From Chloroflexota bacterium (GTDB lineage: Bacteria; Chloroflexota; Anaerolineae; JAAYEA01), in the NCBI GenBank assembly GCA_019873665.1, contig JAIOAV010000032.1:1-37546 (forward strand): 37,546 bases of DNA, given 5' to 3'. The translations under genes were made by a program, and so were the position numbers. Below are positions 27,732 through 34,987 of the stretch, piece after piece (the stretch's first letter is position 1; each line of letters begins with the position of its first letter). The notes under the pieces are model-generated. The model searched no databases, was not told where the DNA came from, and saw only the letters and a program-made list of their open reading frames with translations.

Positions 27732-28234
27732 TAACTCTCCTCTTTGTCGGGGAAGAGGTCATGCAATGGTTTCATCATTCGACGCTGCTCGGCCATTCGT
27801 CGCTGGCGGTGTTGATCGCGGTTACGCCAACTCCCCTTCGCCAACACCATCTTGACCGTGTCTGTGATAACGCTGATGTGGAACGGCTTGGTGATGTACT
27901 CGACAGCGCCCTTCTCCAGTCCCTTGACCACATCCTCGCTCTGTGCCATCACCGTCAGCATGACCACAGGGATCTCTGCCGTGCTTGGGTCTGCCTGTAA
28001 TTGTTCCAGGACCTGCCAGCCGTTCATGCCCGGCATCATCACATCCAGGATGATGAGTGCGGGCGGGTTCGCGTGCGCCTGTACAAGCGCTTCCGGGCCA
28101 TTCAGCACTCCCCTCACATCGTATCCCTCGTGCGCGAGATTGATCTCCAGGATCTCGATCATTCCCGGCTCGTCGTCCACGATGAGGATGCGCGGGGCAG
28201 TGATGCCGCAATCAGCGCCTTTTGCCTCGCTCAT
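27731..28234 (-). CDS. single-domain response regulator
   Basis: The 167-residue protein has a receiver domain: acidic pair DDE at residues 20-22, phospho-acceptor D64 in [13 protein letters not shown], the switch residue in VVMLTVMA and the conserved Lys in YITKPF. A short Arg-rich tail of about 40 residues follows, with no DNA-binding output domain. It probably acts by protein contact, on the histidine kinase or another partner. It overlaps the GH57 stop by 4 bases (ATGA) and the kinase start by 1 base, forming one translational unit. Confidence 0.93.
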   Translation of the reverse strand: MSEAKGADCGITAPRILIVDDEPGMIEILEINLAHEGYDVRGVLNGPEALVQAHANPPALIILDVMMPGMNGWQVLEQLQADPSTAEIPVVMLTVMAQSEDVVKGLEKGAVEYITKPFHISVITDTVKMVLAKGSWRNRDQHRQRRMAEQRRMMKPLHDLFPDKEES

Positions 28235-30450
28235 GTTAGGTCCTCCAGAGCGATACTCAATGTCTCGGTAGGTGGCAACACCTCCAAGACGACGCGATCC
28301 TTGGCGGCGACCAATAGGAGGTTGATCAGGTCGCCCTTTTGCACCTCCAAAGCCGAAAACGGAACCTGGATCTCGGCCACGTTGCTATCCAATCGGGCAG
28401 GCAGATTCATCTGTGGCTCCCATACCTCTTGTCCCGCTGCCCGACTCAGCACAACCGGCTCCGTCCACCCCCTCACTGCGATCTCGCGCTGGAAGCCGGT
28501 GACCGGCAGATGCAGGTTCGTCTGCATCTCGGTGTATCGCGGATAGAGATTCGTCTTGGCGGCGTGTGGCAGGGAGAGGTACACGCCCAGGAAGAGTGAG
28601 GACAGGTCCTGATTCGTCTCGATCCGCAGATACAGGTTTTCTTCGTCATAGCCGTAATAGAGTCGCTGCACCACTGTCTCGGCCCGTTGCATGGCGCCAG
28701 CGGAGGCACTCGCCTCGATGTAACCTGCGCCGGACCAGGCCGTGCCCGGCTTCCCTGCGGCGGATAGTGGGGGCGAGATATAGCGTGAGGCGGGTCGTTC
28801 CGCCTTATCTTGGGCCGCAACATGAATGGGCATTTCCAGCCAATCGGGGCTATGTACGCCCGCTACTCGGTAGACGTTGCGGAGATGGTGGCGGAACTCG
28901 CGGTCAAAGAGATTCTCGCCTGCTGGATTGTTGTGACTGTAGTACCACCAAAACCAGTCGCTTCCCTCTGCGACATAGATCTCTTCCCAAGCTCGCTCCA
29001 ACGTGCTCGTGTCCACCAGCGGGTTCTCCGACTGCCACTTGGTCAGCCACTGGCGCGTGCGCGCCAGGTACTCCCACGCGCGATTCTGGGCACTCTCCCC
29101 GATCCATGTCGCAAAGCTGTGGCTGATCCACGAGCCGGCGAAGAGGCGAGGGATCATCTCCTGTGCGGGGAACTGCTCTAGATATTCCGAGACCGTGACC
29201 GGCTGCAAGTGCGGATCATGCGTTAGCCGGTCATATAGGGCGCGCAGAAAGGGTGTGCCATTGCCCTCATACTCCTCCCAGCAGTTCTCGCCATCGAGGA
29301 TGATGGGGACGAGATAGGGTGTATTCGGATCGTTCAGGTTCTGACGGATGCGATGCAGGCGCGAGATCAAGTCGTTGGCCGCCTCGATGCTATCCATGTG
29401 CTTGTAGACAAAGCCAATCCGATCCGATAGCACGATGTCGCGGAAGATGATCTGCAGCGGCTTTTGTGCATCCCCCGTTTTAAGCTGATAGGGGCGATAC
29501 AGGAATCGCGGGTTGGTAACGTGGCCGTAGCCATCGCGCTGGATTGGCGTGTTGAGGGAGCGCGCCAGAATGCCTTCGTCGCTGGCCAACCACTGCACGC
29601 CGTTGGCGCGCGAGATCAGGGGCAACAACGCTTGGCTGACCGCTCCCTCCGAGGGCCACATACCACGTGGGTGGCGTCCAAAGTAGTTCTTGTGGGCCGC
29701 GATGCCGCGCCGTATCTGCTCCACGGCATCTTCGGGATGGGCAAAGGCGGGCGCGGGGAGCGGCACCTTCGGGTCGGCCTCGCGTGCTGTGCGGACATCG
29801 ATCAGTAACGGTAGGATCGGATGGTAGTAGGGCGAAGTCGTGATCTCGATCTGTCCCCGCTCCTCCAGCTCGCGGTAGCGAGGGATAATCCGCCCGATGA
29901 TCTCCCGCTGCTTGCGGATGATCGTCTGGACATCCTCGCGCGTGTAATCGCGACCCTTGGCGACAAGCGCCCTGAGCGTCTCATCCTGCTCCAGATGGAG
30001 ACGGTCAATCCACGCCAGGTTGAACCAGGCAGCGAGATCGCGATAGTAGCTATCGCCAAAGAGAGAGGCCTGTCCATCCCCGCGCTGCCGCAGATCGAGG
30101 AGCTGCGCGTAACGGGGATAGTGCCGGATAAAGCGATCCCAGTTGAGGTTGAAGAAAAAGGAAAGCATGAACTCCTTTTCCTCCGGAGTCCATGCTTCCT
30201 GCACGCTCAGAGCGAGCGCCCGGTCTGCCGCTCTCTCCTCTGCATAGTCCGTAAGCTGCTCCACCAAGCAAGGCACCATGTTGAAGGTCGCGTGCATCTT
30301 GGGCTGCTCTGCCACCAGCTCCGCCATGTGCAGGTAATCCTTGATGGCGTGTAGTCGGACCCAGGGCAGGGAATACTCGCCTGACAAAGGGTCCTTGTAA
30401 AAGGGCTGGTGCATGTGCCAGACCAGCGCGACATAGAGCGGTCTACCCAC
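28231..30450 (-). CDS. glycoside hydrolase family 57 enzyme
   Basis: The 739-residue protein is an alpha-amylase/glucanotransferase-like enzyme acting on alpha-glucans. GH57 motifs: ALVWHMHQPFY (region 1), GMWPSEGAVS with the likely nucleophile Glu, and DGENCWEEYEGNG (region 4). HSFATWIGESAQNRAW also fits. The last 200 residues form a beta-rich domain (YIEASASAG, LYLRIETNQDLSSLFLGVYLSL) resembling the C-terminal domain of some GH57 proteins. There is no signal peptide, so it probably acts on intracellular glycogen-like glucan. I chose GTG 30448-30450 because AAAGGTGA is 7-8 bases upstream; a TTG two codons earlier is too close to the site. Its stop overlaps the response regulator start. Confidence 0.9.
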   Translation of the reverse strand: MGRPLYVALVWHMHQPFYKDPLSGEYSLPWVRLHAIKDYLHMAELVAEQPKMHATFNMVPCLVEQLTDYAEERAADRALALSVQEAWTPEEKEFMLSFFFNLNWDRFIRHYPRYAQLLDLRQRGDGQASLFGDSYYRDLAAWFNLAWIDRLHLEQDETLRALVAKGRDYTREDVQTIIRKQREIIGRIIPRYRELEERGQIEITTSPYYHPILPLLIDVRTAREADPKVPLPAPAFAHPEDAVEQIRRGIAAHKNYFGRHPRGMWPSEGAVSQALLPLISRANGVQWLASDEGILARSLNTPIQRDGYGHVTNPRFLYRPYQLKTGDAQKPLQIIFRDIVLSDRIGFVYKHMDSIEAANDLISRLHRIRQNLNDPNTPYLVPIILDGENCWEEYEGNGTPFLRALYDRLTHDPHLQPVTVSEYLEQFPAQEMIPRLFAGSWISHSFATWIGESAQNRAWEYLARTRQWLTKWQSENPLVDTSTLERAWEEIYVAEGSDWFWWYYSHNNPAGENLFDREFRHHLRNVYRVAGVHSPDWLEMPIHVAAQDKAERPASRYISPPLSAAGKPGTAWSGAGYIEASASAGAMQRAETVVQRLYYGYDEENLYLRIETNQDLSSLFLGVYLSLPHAAKTNLYPRYTEMQTNLHLPVTGFQREIAVRGWTEPVVLSRAAGQEVWEPQMNLPARLDSNVAEIQVPFSALEVQKGDLINLLLVAAKDRVVLEVLPPTETLSIALEDLT

Positions 30451-30514
30451 GAACAATCACCTTTTCTAGCAGAGAGGTAGTGGTGTGGCGATGAGTGCGA
30501 GAAACTACCACAGC

Positions 30515-30982
30515 CTATTCGATGCTCAAAATGCGGAAGGTCGTCCGACCGCCGGGCGCGTGTACAACAACCTGATCGCCCACACTCGAGCCGATCAGCG
30601 CCCGGCCGAGAGGAGATTCGTTCGAGATGCGGCCTGCGGTCGGGTCTGCCTCTGCCGCTCCCACGATGAGATATTCCTCTGGCTCCTCGCCTTCCTCCTG
30701 AATCTGGACACGTGAGCCCAGATGCACGCGATCCGAGGTTTGAGGCGTGTTGATGATGACGGCGTCTCGCAAGATCGCCTCCAGCGTCTGAATGCGTCCC
30801 TCTACGAACGACTGCGTGTTCTTGGCCTCGTCATACCCCGCGTTCTCCATAAGGTCGCCATCCTCTTTGGCCAGCTTGATCTGTTGGGCGACCTCTGGAC
30901 GGCGTACGGTGCGAAGATGCTCCAGCTCCTCCTTGAGCTTGGCCAGTCCCTCTGGTGTGATGTAAGTCGGTTTCTCCGCCAT
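30515..30982 (-). CDS. greA: transcription elongation factor GreA
   Basis: The 155-residue factor stimulates RNA cleavage by stalled RNA polymerase. It has the N-terminal coiled coil with the acidic tip DGDLMENAGYDEAKN, matching the GDL-EN residues that reach the active site in E. coli GreA. The globular domain follows (LGSRVQIQEEGEEPEEYLIVG, ISNESPLGRALIG). ATG 30980-30982 starts the conserved sequence, with GAGGGG about 12 bases upstream. A consensus promoter and a terminator hairpin precede it. GH57 follows 64 bases downstream on the same strand. Confidence 0.95.
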   Translation of the reverse strand: MAEKPTYITPEGLAKLKEELEHLRTVRRPEVAQQIKLAKEDGDLMENAGYDEAKNTQSFVEGRIQTLEAILRDAVIINTPQTSDRVHLGSRVQIQEEGEEPEEYLIVGAAEADPTAGRISNESPLGRALIGSSVGDQVVVHAPGGRTTFRILSIE

Positions 30983-31019
30983 TGCTAATCTTGACCCCTC
31001 TACAATAGCACGATGTAGC

Positions 31020-31042
31020 AAAATAGCGCCTGACGGCGCTAT
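31020..31042 (-). terminator. terminator-like hairpin in the greA leader
   Basis: On the minus strand ATAGCGCC (31042-31035), loop GTCA, GGCGCTAT (31030-31023), then three further U (31022-31020). It lies about 20 bases after the expected start and 38 bases before the greA ATG. The U-tract is short, so termination may be partial. Confidence 0.65.
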
Positions 31043-31067
31043 GGATACCCTGTCTTTTGAGGACTTG

Positions 31068-31096
31068 ATTATACATCCCGTTGCTAACTTTGTCAA
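31068..31096 (-). promoter_or_regulatory. consensus promoter of greA
   Basis: On the minus strand TTGACA (31096-31091), 17 bases, TATAAT (31073-31068): a perfect match to the sigma-70 consensus. It is back to back with the tyrS leader promoter; the -35 boxes are 7 bases apart. Confidence 0.93.
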
Positions 31097-31103
31097 AAGT
31101 CGT

Positions 31104-31132
31104 TTGACCGATTTCCGAAACCGTGGTATCAT
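31104..31132 (+). promoter_or_regulatory. promoter of the tyrS leader
   Basis: TTGACC (31104-31109), 17 bases, TATCAT (31127-31132) preceded by TGG (extended -10). The expected start near 31139 gives a leader of about 290 bases before tyrS. Confidence 0.85.
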
Positions 31133-31204
31133 TGTGACAATTCTACTCGGTAGGGATTCCAAGTGCAAGTGGTAAGGCGCATGCAACGCAACAGGGGATC
31201 CGTG

Positions 31205-31333
31205 ATGATGCAGCCTCATCCAAGGGTGCGCGATGCTTTCGTTTACCCGCGTGATGCGGTGTATTATGCTTATATCTACGCCTGCTGGTCGGGCAGAACG
31301 CACCGCGCTGGGGAATCCGAAGTGGGCCGCTAG
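31205..31333 (+). CDS. tyrosine leader peptide, 42 aa (predicted)
   Basis: A 42-codon ORF starts at ATG 31205 (or the next ATG, 31208) with AGGGGA 6 bases upstream, and stops at TAG 31331-31333. Residues 12-28 read FVYPRDAVYYAYIYACW, with five Tyr codons within 12 codons (31244-31279) plus Phe and Trp. Just after these codons, GGCAGAACGC (31292-31301) is perfectly complementary to GCGTTCTGCC (31367-31376) at the heart of the terminator before tyrS. A ribosome paused at Tyr codons leaves 31292-31301 free to form this antiterminator. GCGGTG (31256-31261) with CACCGC (31301-31306) is a weaker competing helix that the ribosome would cover. No database knowledge of this peptide. Confidence 0.78.
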   Translation: MMQPHPRVRDAFVYPRDAVYYAYIYACWSGRTHRAGESEVGR

Positions 31334-31356
31334 GCTAGTCTAGGGCAATCATAATG

Positions 31357-31387
31357 AAAGCGTGAGGCGTTCTGCCTCACGCTTTTT
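31357..31387 (+). terminator. attenuator terminator before tyrS
   Basis: AAAGCGTGAGGC (31357-31368) and GCCTCACGCTTT (31374-31385) form a 12-bp stem with loop GTTCT, then a run of five T (31383-31387). It lies 44 bases before the tyrS ATG. The bases 31367-31376 are also the target of the upstream antiterminator segment 31292-31301. Confidence 0.92.
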
Positions 31388-31430
31388 GCTTGTCGGGATG
31401 CTGCAAATAAGAGTTGGAAGGAGGAACCAG

Positions 31431-33434
31431 ATGAAGCTCTATCTCGCCCCAGAGATCGTGCAGAGCTACCCGGACTATGTCATGTTTACCGTTGTCGCCA
31501 GAGGGATCAACAATCACGGCACCGCAGAGCCGCTGCAAGCGCTGCTTGCTGCCGAAGTGGCCAAGCTGCGCCAAGGTGCGCTTCCGGCCCAGGACGTGAG
31601 CGCGCATCCGCGCATCGCCAGCTGGCGGGAGGCGTTCCGGCGCTTTGGTGCGGACCCCGATGCCTATCCTCCCTCTCTGCAGAATCTGGCGGAGATGGCC
31701 TTGGCGGGCAGGGAGATCCCATTCTATAACGCGGTCGTCGCGCTCTCTAACTACATTTCGCTCAAGTATATGGTGCCCAGCGGCGCGGACGATCTGGCGA
31801 AGGTGGTGGGCGATTTCGGTATCCGCATGGCGTATGGGGACGAGATCTATGTCCCGATCGGGGGCAACGAGGTGGAGCCGGTTCCCGCAGGAGAGGTGAT
31901 CTATGCCGACGAGCGCAAGGTCATGTGCCGCCGCTGGATCTGGCGACAGGGCGAGCACAGCAAGGTGACGGCGGAGAGCCGAGATGTAACCATGAATATA
32001 GACATCCTCCCGCCAGCGACCCGCGAAGAAGGAGAGCAGGCAGTGCGGGAGATGGCATCGCTACTGCGCGAATACTGCGGCGGGGACATCTCGTACAATG
32101 TGCTCGATGGGCATCACACGCAGGAGGAGATTGCAGGAGCGCAGGCTGCCGAGACCTATGACAACGTGTATGACCTGCTGGAGATGCGCGGCTATGTGCG
32201 GCGCACCTCTGACCGCGAGGGCGTGCGGCGACTGCTCGGGAGCGCAACGACGATCTACCAGGGATTTGATCCGACAGCGGACTCGTTGCATATCGGACAT
32301 CTCCTGTCGCTGATGGCCTTTCGCCATCTGCAGAGCGCTGGCCATCGCATGATCTTTTTGCTGGGCGCGGGCACTGCGCAGGTGGGCGATCCCACCGGCA
32401 AGACCAAGAGCCGCCGCGTCCTGGATGTGGAGGAGATCGAGCACAACCAGAAGGCTATCCAGCAGCAGGTACAGACCATCGGCCTGGCGGACTTTGAGCA
32501 TGACGCACCCGGCCGGCCCAGGGCGCTGATGCTAAACAATGCCGAGTGGCTGGATATGTCTCTTTTTGATTACCTGCGTGGTGTGGCGCTCTACTTTAGC
32601 GTGAATCGGATGCTACGCATGGAGACGTTTGCGCAGCGCTTGGAAACACAGGAACATCTATCGCTCTTTGAGTTCCTATACCCCACATTGCAGGGGTTTG
32701 ATTTCTGGTATCTGCACAAGCAGTATGGCTGCAAGCTGCAAATGGGCGGCGATGACCAGTGGACGAACATCCTGTCCGGCGCCGAGCTGATCAGCCGCCG
32801 TGATAACGAAGCGGCCTATGCCATGACCTTCGGATTGTTGCTGGATGCCGGCGGGCAGAAGATGGGCAAAACAGCGGAAGGGGAAGCGATCTGGCTGGAA
32901 GCGGCGCGTACGTCTCCCTTTGCCTTCTACCAGTACTGGGTGAACACGCCTGATGCGGATCTGCGGCGGCTCTTTCGCCTCTTCACCTTCCTGCCGCTAG
33001 CCGAGATCGAGGAGATCGTGCCGCGCGCACAAGGGGGTAAGGGCGACGACCCGCGCGCGGCGCAGCGGCGGCTGGCGTTTGAGGTGACCAAGATCGTGCA
33101 CGGGGAAGAGGCGGCGCGGCAAGCGCAGGAGGATGCGCTGCGCGCGTTTGGCCCGGTGGCCGGTCTGCCGGAGGATGTGCCGACGCTCTCGTTCACCCCG
33201 GCGGAGCTGCAAGTGGGCGTCAGCCTGATCGATGCCGTCGCTGGGGCGCCTGAAGTGGGTTCCAAGAGTGAGGCGCGACGGCTGATCAAGCAGGGGGCAG
33301 TGCGCGTGAACGACGAAAAGGCCACGGACTTGGCCCGCGTGCTCACGACGCGAGACCTAGTGACGGTAGAGGGCCAGCAGGCCATTGTCATCCGCTATCG
33401 CAAGAGCTGCGTGCTCAAGATCATCGCTCAGTAG
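31431..33434 (+). CDS. tyrS: tyrosyl-tRNA synthetase with N-terminal B3/B4 (PheRS-beta editing-like) domain
   Basis: The 667-residue protein charges tRNA-Tyr; ordinary bacterial TyrRS has about 400-430 residues. Residues 1-235 match stand-alone B3/B4 proteins: FGADPDAYPPSLQ, IPFYNAVVALSNYISLKYMVPSGADDLAKVVGD, GEVIYADERKVMCRRWIWRQ, then TMNIDILPP. In PheRS-beta this domain hydrolyses Tyr-tRNA-Phe. Residues about 240-667 are a complete class I TyrRS: YQGFDPTADSLHIGH (HIGH 287-290), GGDDQWTNI, the KMSKS variant KMGKT (477-481), and a C-terminal S4 domain (SKSEARRLIKQGAVRVND). The ATG at 31431 has GGAAGGAGG upstream; no start or stop lies between the parts. Expression is probably set by the Tyr-codon attenuator. 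Confidence 0.93.
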   Translation: MKLYLAPEIVQSYPDYVMFTVVARGINNHGTAEPLQALLAAEVAKLRQGALPAQDVSAHPRIASWREAFRRFGADPDAYPPSLQNLAEMALAGREIPFYNAVVALSNYISLKYMVPSGADDLAKVVGDFGIRMAYGDEIYVPIGGNEVEPVPAGEVIYADERKVMCRRWIWRQGEHSKVTAESRDVTMNIDILPPATREEGEQAVREMASLLREYCGGDISYNVLDGHHTQEEIAGAQAAETYDNVYDLLEMRGYVRRTSDREGVRRLLGSATTIYQGFDPTADSLHIGHLLSLMAFRHLQSAGHRMIFLLGAGTAQVGDPTGKTKSRRVLDVEEIEHNQKAIQQQVQTIGLADFEHDAPGRPRALMLNNAEWLDMSLFDYLRGVALYFSVNRMLRMETFAQRLETQEHLSLFEFLYPTLQGFDFWYLHKQYGCKLQMGGDDQWTNILSGAELISRRDNEAAYAMTFGLLLDAGGQKMGKTAEGEAIWLEAARTSPFAFYQYWVNTPDADLRRLFRLFTFLPLAEIEEIVPRAQGGKGDDPRAAQRRLAFEVTKIVHGEEAARQAQEDALRAFGPVAGLPEDVPTLSFTPAELQVGVSLIDAVAGAPEVGSKSEARRLIKQGAVRVNDEKATDLARVLTTRDLVTVEGQQAIVIRYRKSCVLKIIAQ

Positions 33435-33452
33435 CGTTGCCGACGATGTGAA

Positions 33453-33482
33453 CAGGCCCCAGAAGTGGATTACTGGGGCCTG
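33453..33482. terminator. hairpin between convergent tyrS and tetR
   Basis: CAGGCCCCAG (33453-33462) and CTGGGGCCTG (33473-33482) form a perfect 10-bp stem. It overlaps the end of the TetR gene and lacks a clear T-run, so termination on the plus strand may be partial. Confidence 0.6.
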
Positions 33483-34096
33483 TTCGCCGGGGAATCTCCC
33501 CGTGGCGCTGCCAGGCCATCCAGCAATAAGCGGATAACCTGAGCCGCCACATCGCGCAATTCGATGCCGTTCGGGTCGAGCGCCCCTTGCAGCATCAAGC
33601 CCACGCCCACCGACACCAGTACGAGGGCCGCCAGATCGGGGTCAACGGAACGCAACGAGCCTTCAGCGATGCCCTCGCTCACCAGCGCCGCAAAGGCGGA
33701 GCGGAAGCGGCGGTATGGTTCGATGGTAGCCTGCCAGATCAGGGGATCCTTGGATGCCTGCCGCCAGAACTCCAAGAACATGGGGACCTGGCCGCTGGCA
33801 GCTTCGAAAGCCTGCTGCGCCGTGCCGACTAGTCCTTGCAGCCGGTGCGGCACTGTTTCGCCTAACGCCCCCGTTGCCTGCATTGCAGCATCCAGACTGT
33901 GAAGCCATTGGTCCACAAGCGCCAAGAAGACCGCTTGCTTGCTGGGGAAGTGGTGATAGAACGCGCCCTTGCTGACCCCGGCACGCGCGCAGATTTCCGC
34001 GACACCCGTGGCGTCGTAACCGGCACGGGTAAAGCACTCGGCCGCCGCTGCCAGAATGCGTGCGCGGGTCTCTTCCCCACGGGTTTGGTGAGCCAT
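33470..34096 (-). CDS. TetR/AcrR-family transcriptional regulator
   Basis: The 208-residue repressor has the TetR N-terminal DNA-binding domain: TRARILAAAAECFTRAGYDATGVAEICARAGVSKGAFYHHFPSK, with the helix-turn-helix at about 27-50. The C-terminal ligand domain is divergent, with FLEFWRQASKDPLIW, and does not reveal the ligand. ATG 34094-34096 has AGGAGG 5 bases upstream. It is divergent from udk. No efflux or catabolic gene adjoins it, so self-control through the repeat at 34126-34145 is the simplest role. Confidence 0.92.
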   Translation of the reverse strand: MAHQTRGEETRARILAAAAECFTRAGYDATGVAEICARAGVSKGAFYHHFPSKQAVFLALVDQWLHSLDAAMQATGALGETVPHRLQGLVGTAQQAFEAASGQVPMFLEFWRQASKDPLIWQATIEPYRRFRSAFAALVSEGIAEGSLRSVDPDLAALVLVSVGVGLMLQGALDPNGIELRDVAAQVIRLLLDGLAAPRGDSPANRPQ

Positions 34097-34125
34097 GATG
34101 CCTCCTGTATCGTATCGCTAGTATC

Positions 34126-34145
34126 AGACCGACCAGTTGGTATTC
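34126..34145. promoter_or_regulatory. candidate TetR operator
   Basis: The segment AGACCGACCAGTTGGTATTC contains the arms ACCA and TGGT around a 2-base centre (34132-34141), inside a looser AGACC...GGTAT repeat. It lies 30-50 bases before the tetR ATG, where a promoter would be. Support is by position and symmetry only. Confidence 0.4.
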
Positions 34146-34224
34146 ACTCTAGCATGGATCAGAGGCTGCGTCAAATCGGACCCGGTGGCGCTCGCTTGGC
34201 CGGTTCCCCCGTTTTGGATGGTTA

Positions 34225-34233
34225 TGGTATAAT
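34225..34233 (+). promoter_or_regulatory. extended -10 promoter of udk
   Basis: TGG followed by TATAAT (34228-34233). No good -35 is seen at the right distance; the extended -10 may suffice. Confidence 0.6.
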
Positions 34234-34262
34234 TCCGGTATGCATTCTGGGAGGTGCAGCGG

Positions 34263-34919
34263 TTGAAACCGATCATCATCGGCGTCGCCGGGGGCACAGG
34301 CGCAGGCAAGACGACGGTGGCCGAGGCGATCCTGCAAAAGGTGGGCCGTGACCGGGTGGCCTTTATCCAGCACGACGCCTACTATCGCGATCTTAGCCAT
34401 CTGCCCCCTGCCGAACGGGCCAAAGTTAACTTTGACCATCCCGACAGCCTGGAGACCGAGCTCCTGATCGAGCACCTGAAGATGCTCACCGCGGGCCAGG
34501 CGGTGCAGGTTCCCACCTACGATTTCAGCCGACATATCCGCCGTGCCGAGACGCGCCTTGTCGAGCCGAGACGGGTGATCCTTCTAGAGGGTCTCCTGAT
34601 CTTTGCTGATCCACAGTTACGTCGGTTGATGGACATTAAGGTCTATGTGGATGCGGACCCGGACCTGCGTTTCATCCGGAGGCTGCAGCGAGACATCTTG
34701 GAACGAGGCCGATCGCCCGAGTCGGTAATCAATCAGTACCTGACGACGGTGCGCCCGATGCACCTGGAATTCATCGAGCCCAGCAAGCGCTATGCTGACA
34801 TCATCACCCGGAAGGGGGCTATAATCGGATCGCGCTGGAGATGGTGGTCGCACGAGTGGAGCAGCTTCTGGCGCAGAGTGAGACCTCTACGATGGGCGAC
34901 GAGGGGGTCTGAACGATGA
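34263..34919 (+). CDS. udk: uridine kinase, with apparent frameshift near the C-terminus
   Basis: Udk phosphorylates uridine and cytidine in pyrimidine salvage. The P-loop is GVAGGTGAGKTT and family motifs HDAYYRD, NFDHPDSLETELL, PTYDFSRH and LEGLLIFAD follow, ending normally with EFIEPSKRYADII. After 34805 the frame turns to Arg/Trp-rich sequence (SRWRWWSHEW) unlike the family. One base added near 34806-34807 restores PEGGYNRIALEMVVARVEQLL, which is the expected end, with a stop at 34910-34912. So one base is missing, either a real mutation or a sequencing error. I chose TTG 34263 because GGGAGGTG (34250-34255) is 7 bases upstream; GTG 34254 overlaps that site. Confidence 0.9.
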   Translation: MKPIIIGVAGGTGAGKTTVAEAILQKVGRDRVAFIQHDAYYRDLSHLPPAERAKVNFDHPDSLETELLIEHLKMLTAGQAVQVPTYDFSRHIRRAETRLVEPRRVILLEGLLIFADPQLRRLMDIKVYVDADPDLRFIRRLQRDILERGRSPESVINQYLTTVRPMHLEFIEPSKRYADIITRKGAIIGSRWRWWSHEWSSFWRRVRPLRWATRGSER

Positions 34920-34987
34920 GCGGGCGCGACGCAGCGCGCCTGGACTGGCCGCCGGCTCCGACGTGCGATCCGGAAGTAGGGCGATGA
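34916..34987 (+). CDS. short ORF coupled to the flippase gene (23 aa, uncertain)
   Basis: An ATG at 34916 follows GAGGGGG by about 9 bases and opens 23 codons (begins MSGRDAARLDW). Its TGA (34985-34987) overlaps the flippase ATG at 34984 as ATGA. It may only help ribosomes reach the flippase start, which has a poor site of its own. I do not recognise the product. Confidence 0.3.
   Translation: MSGRDAARLDWPPAPTCDPEVGR

Noticed and set aside
31305..31390. Possible T-box before tyrS (GAAGTGGGCCGC resembles AGGTGGNACCGC)
   Set aside because: The UGGNACC bulge and the flanking antiterminator pairing are missing, while a Tyr-rich ORF and a perfect alternative antiterminator are present.
31431..33434. 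Idea that the B3/B4-TyrRS fusion is an assembly chimera
   Set aside because: The frame and codon use are continuous, there is no second start site with a ribosome site at the junction, and a Tyr-specific leader precedes the fused gene. Read-level data would still settle it.
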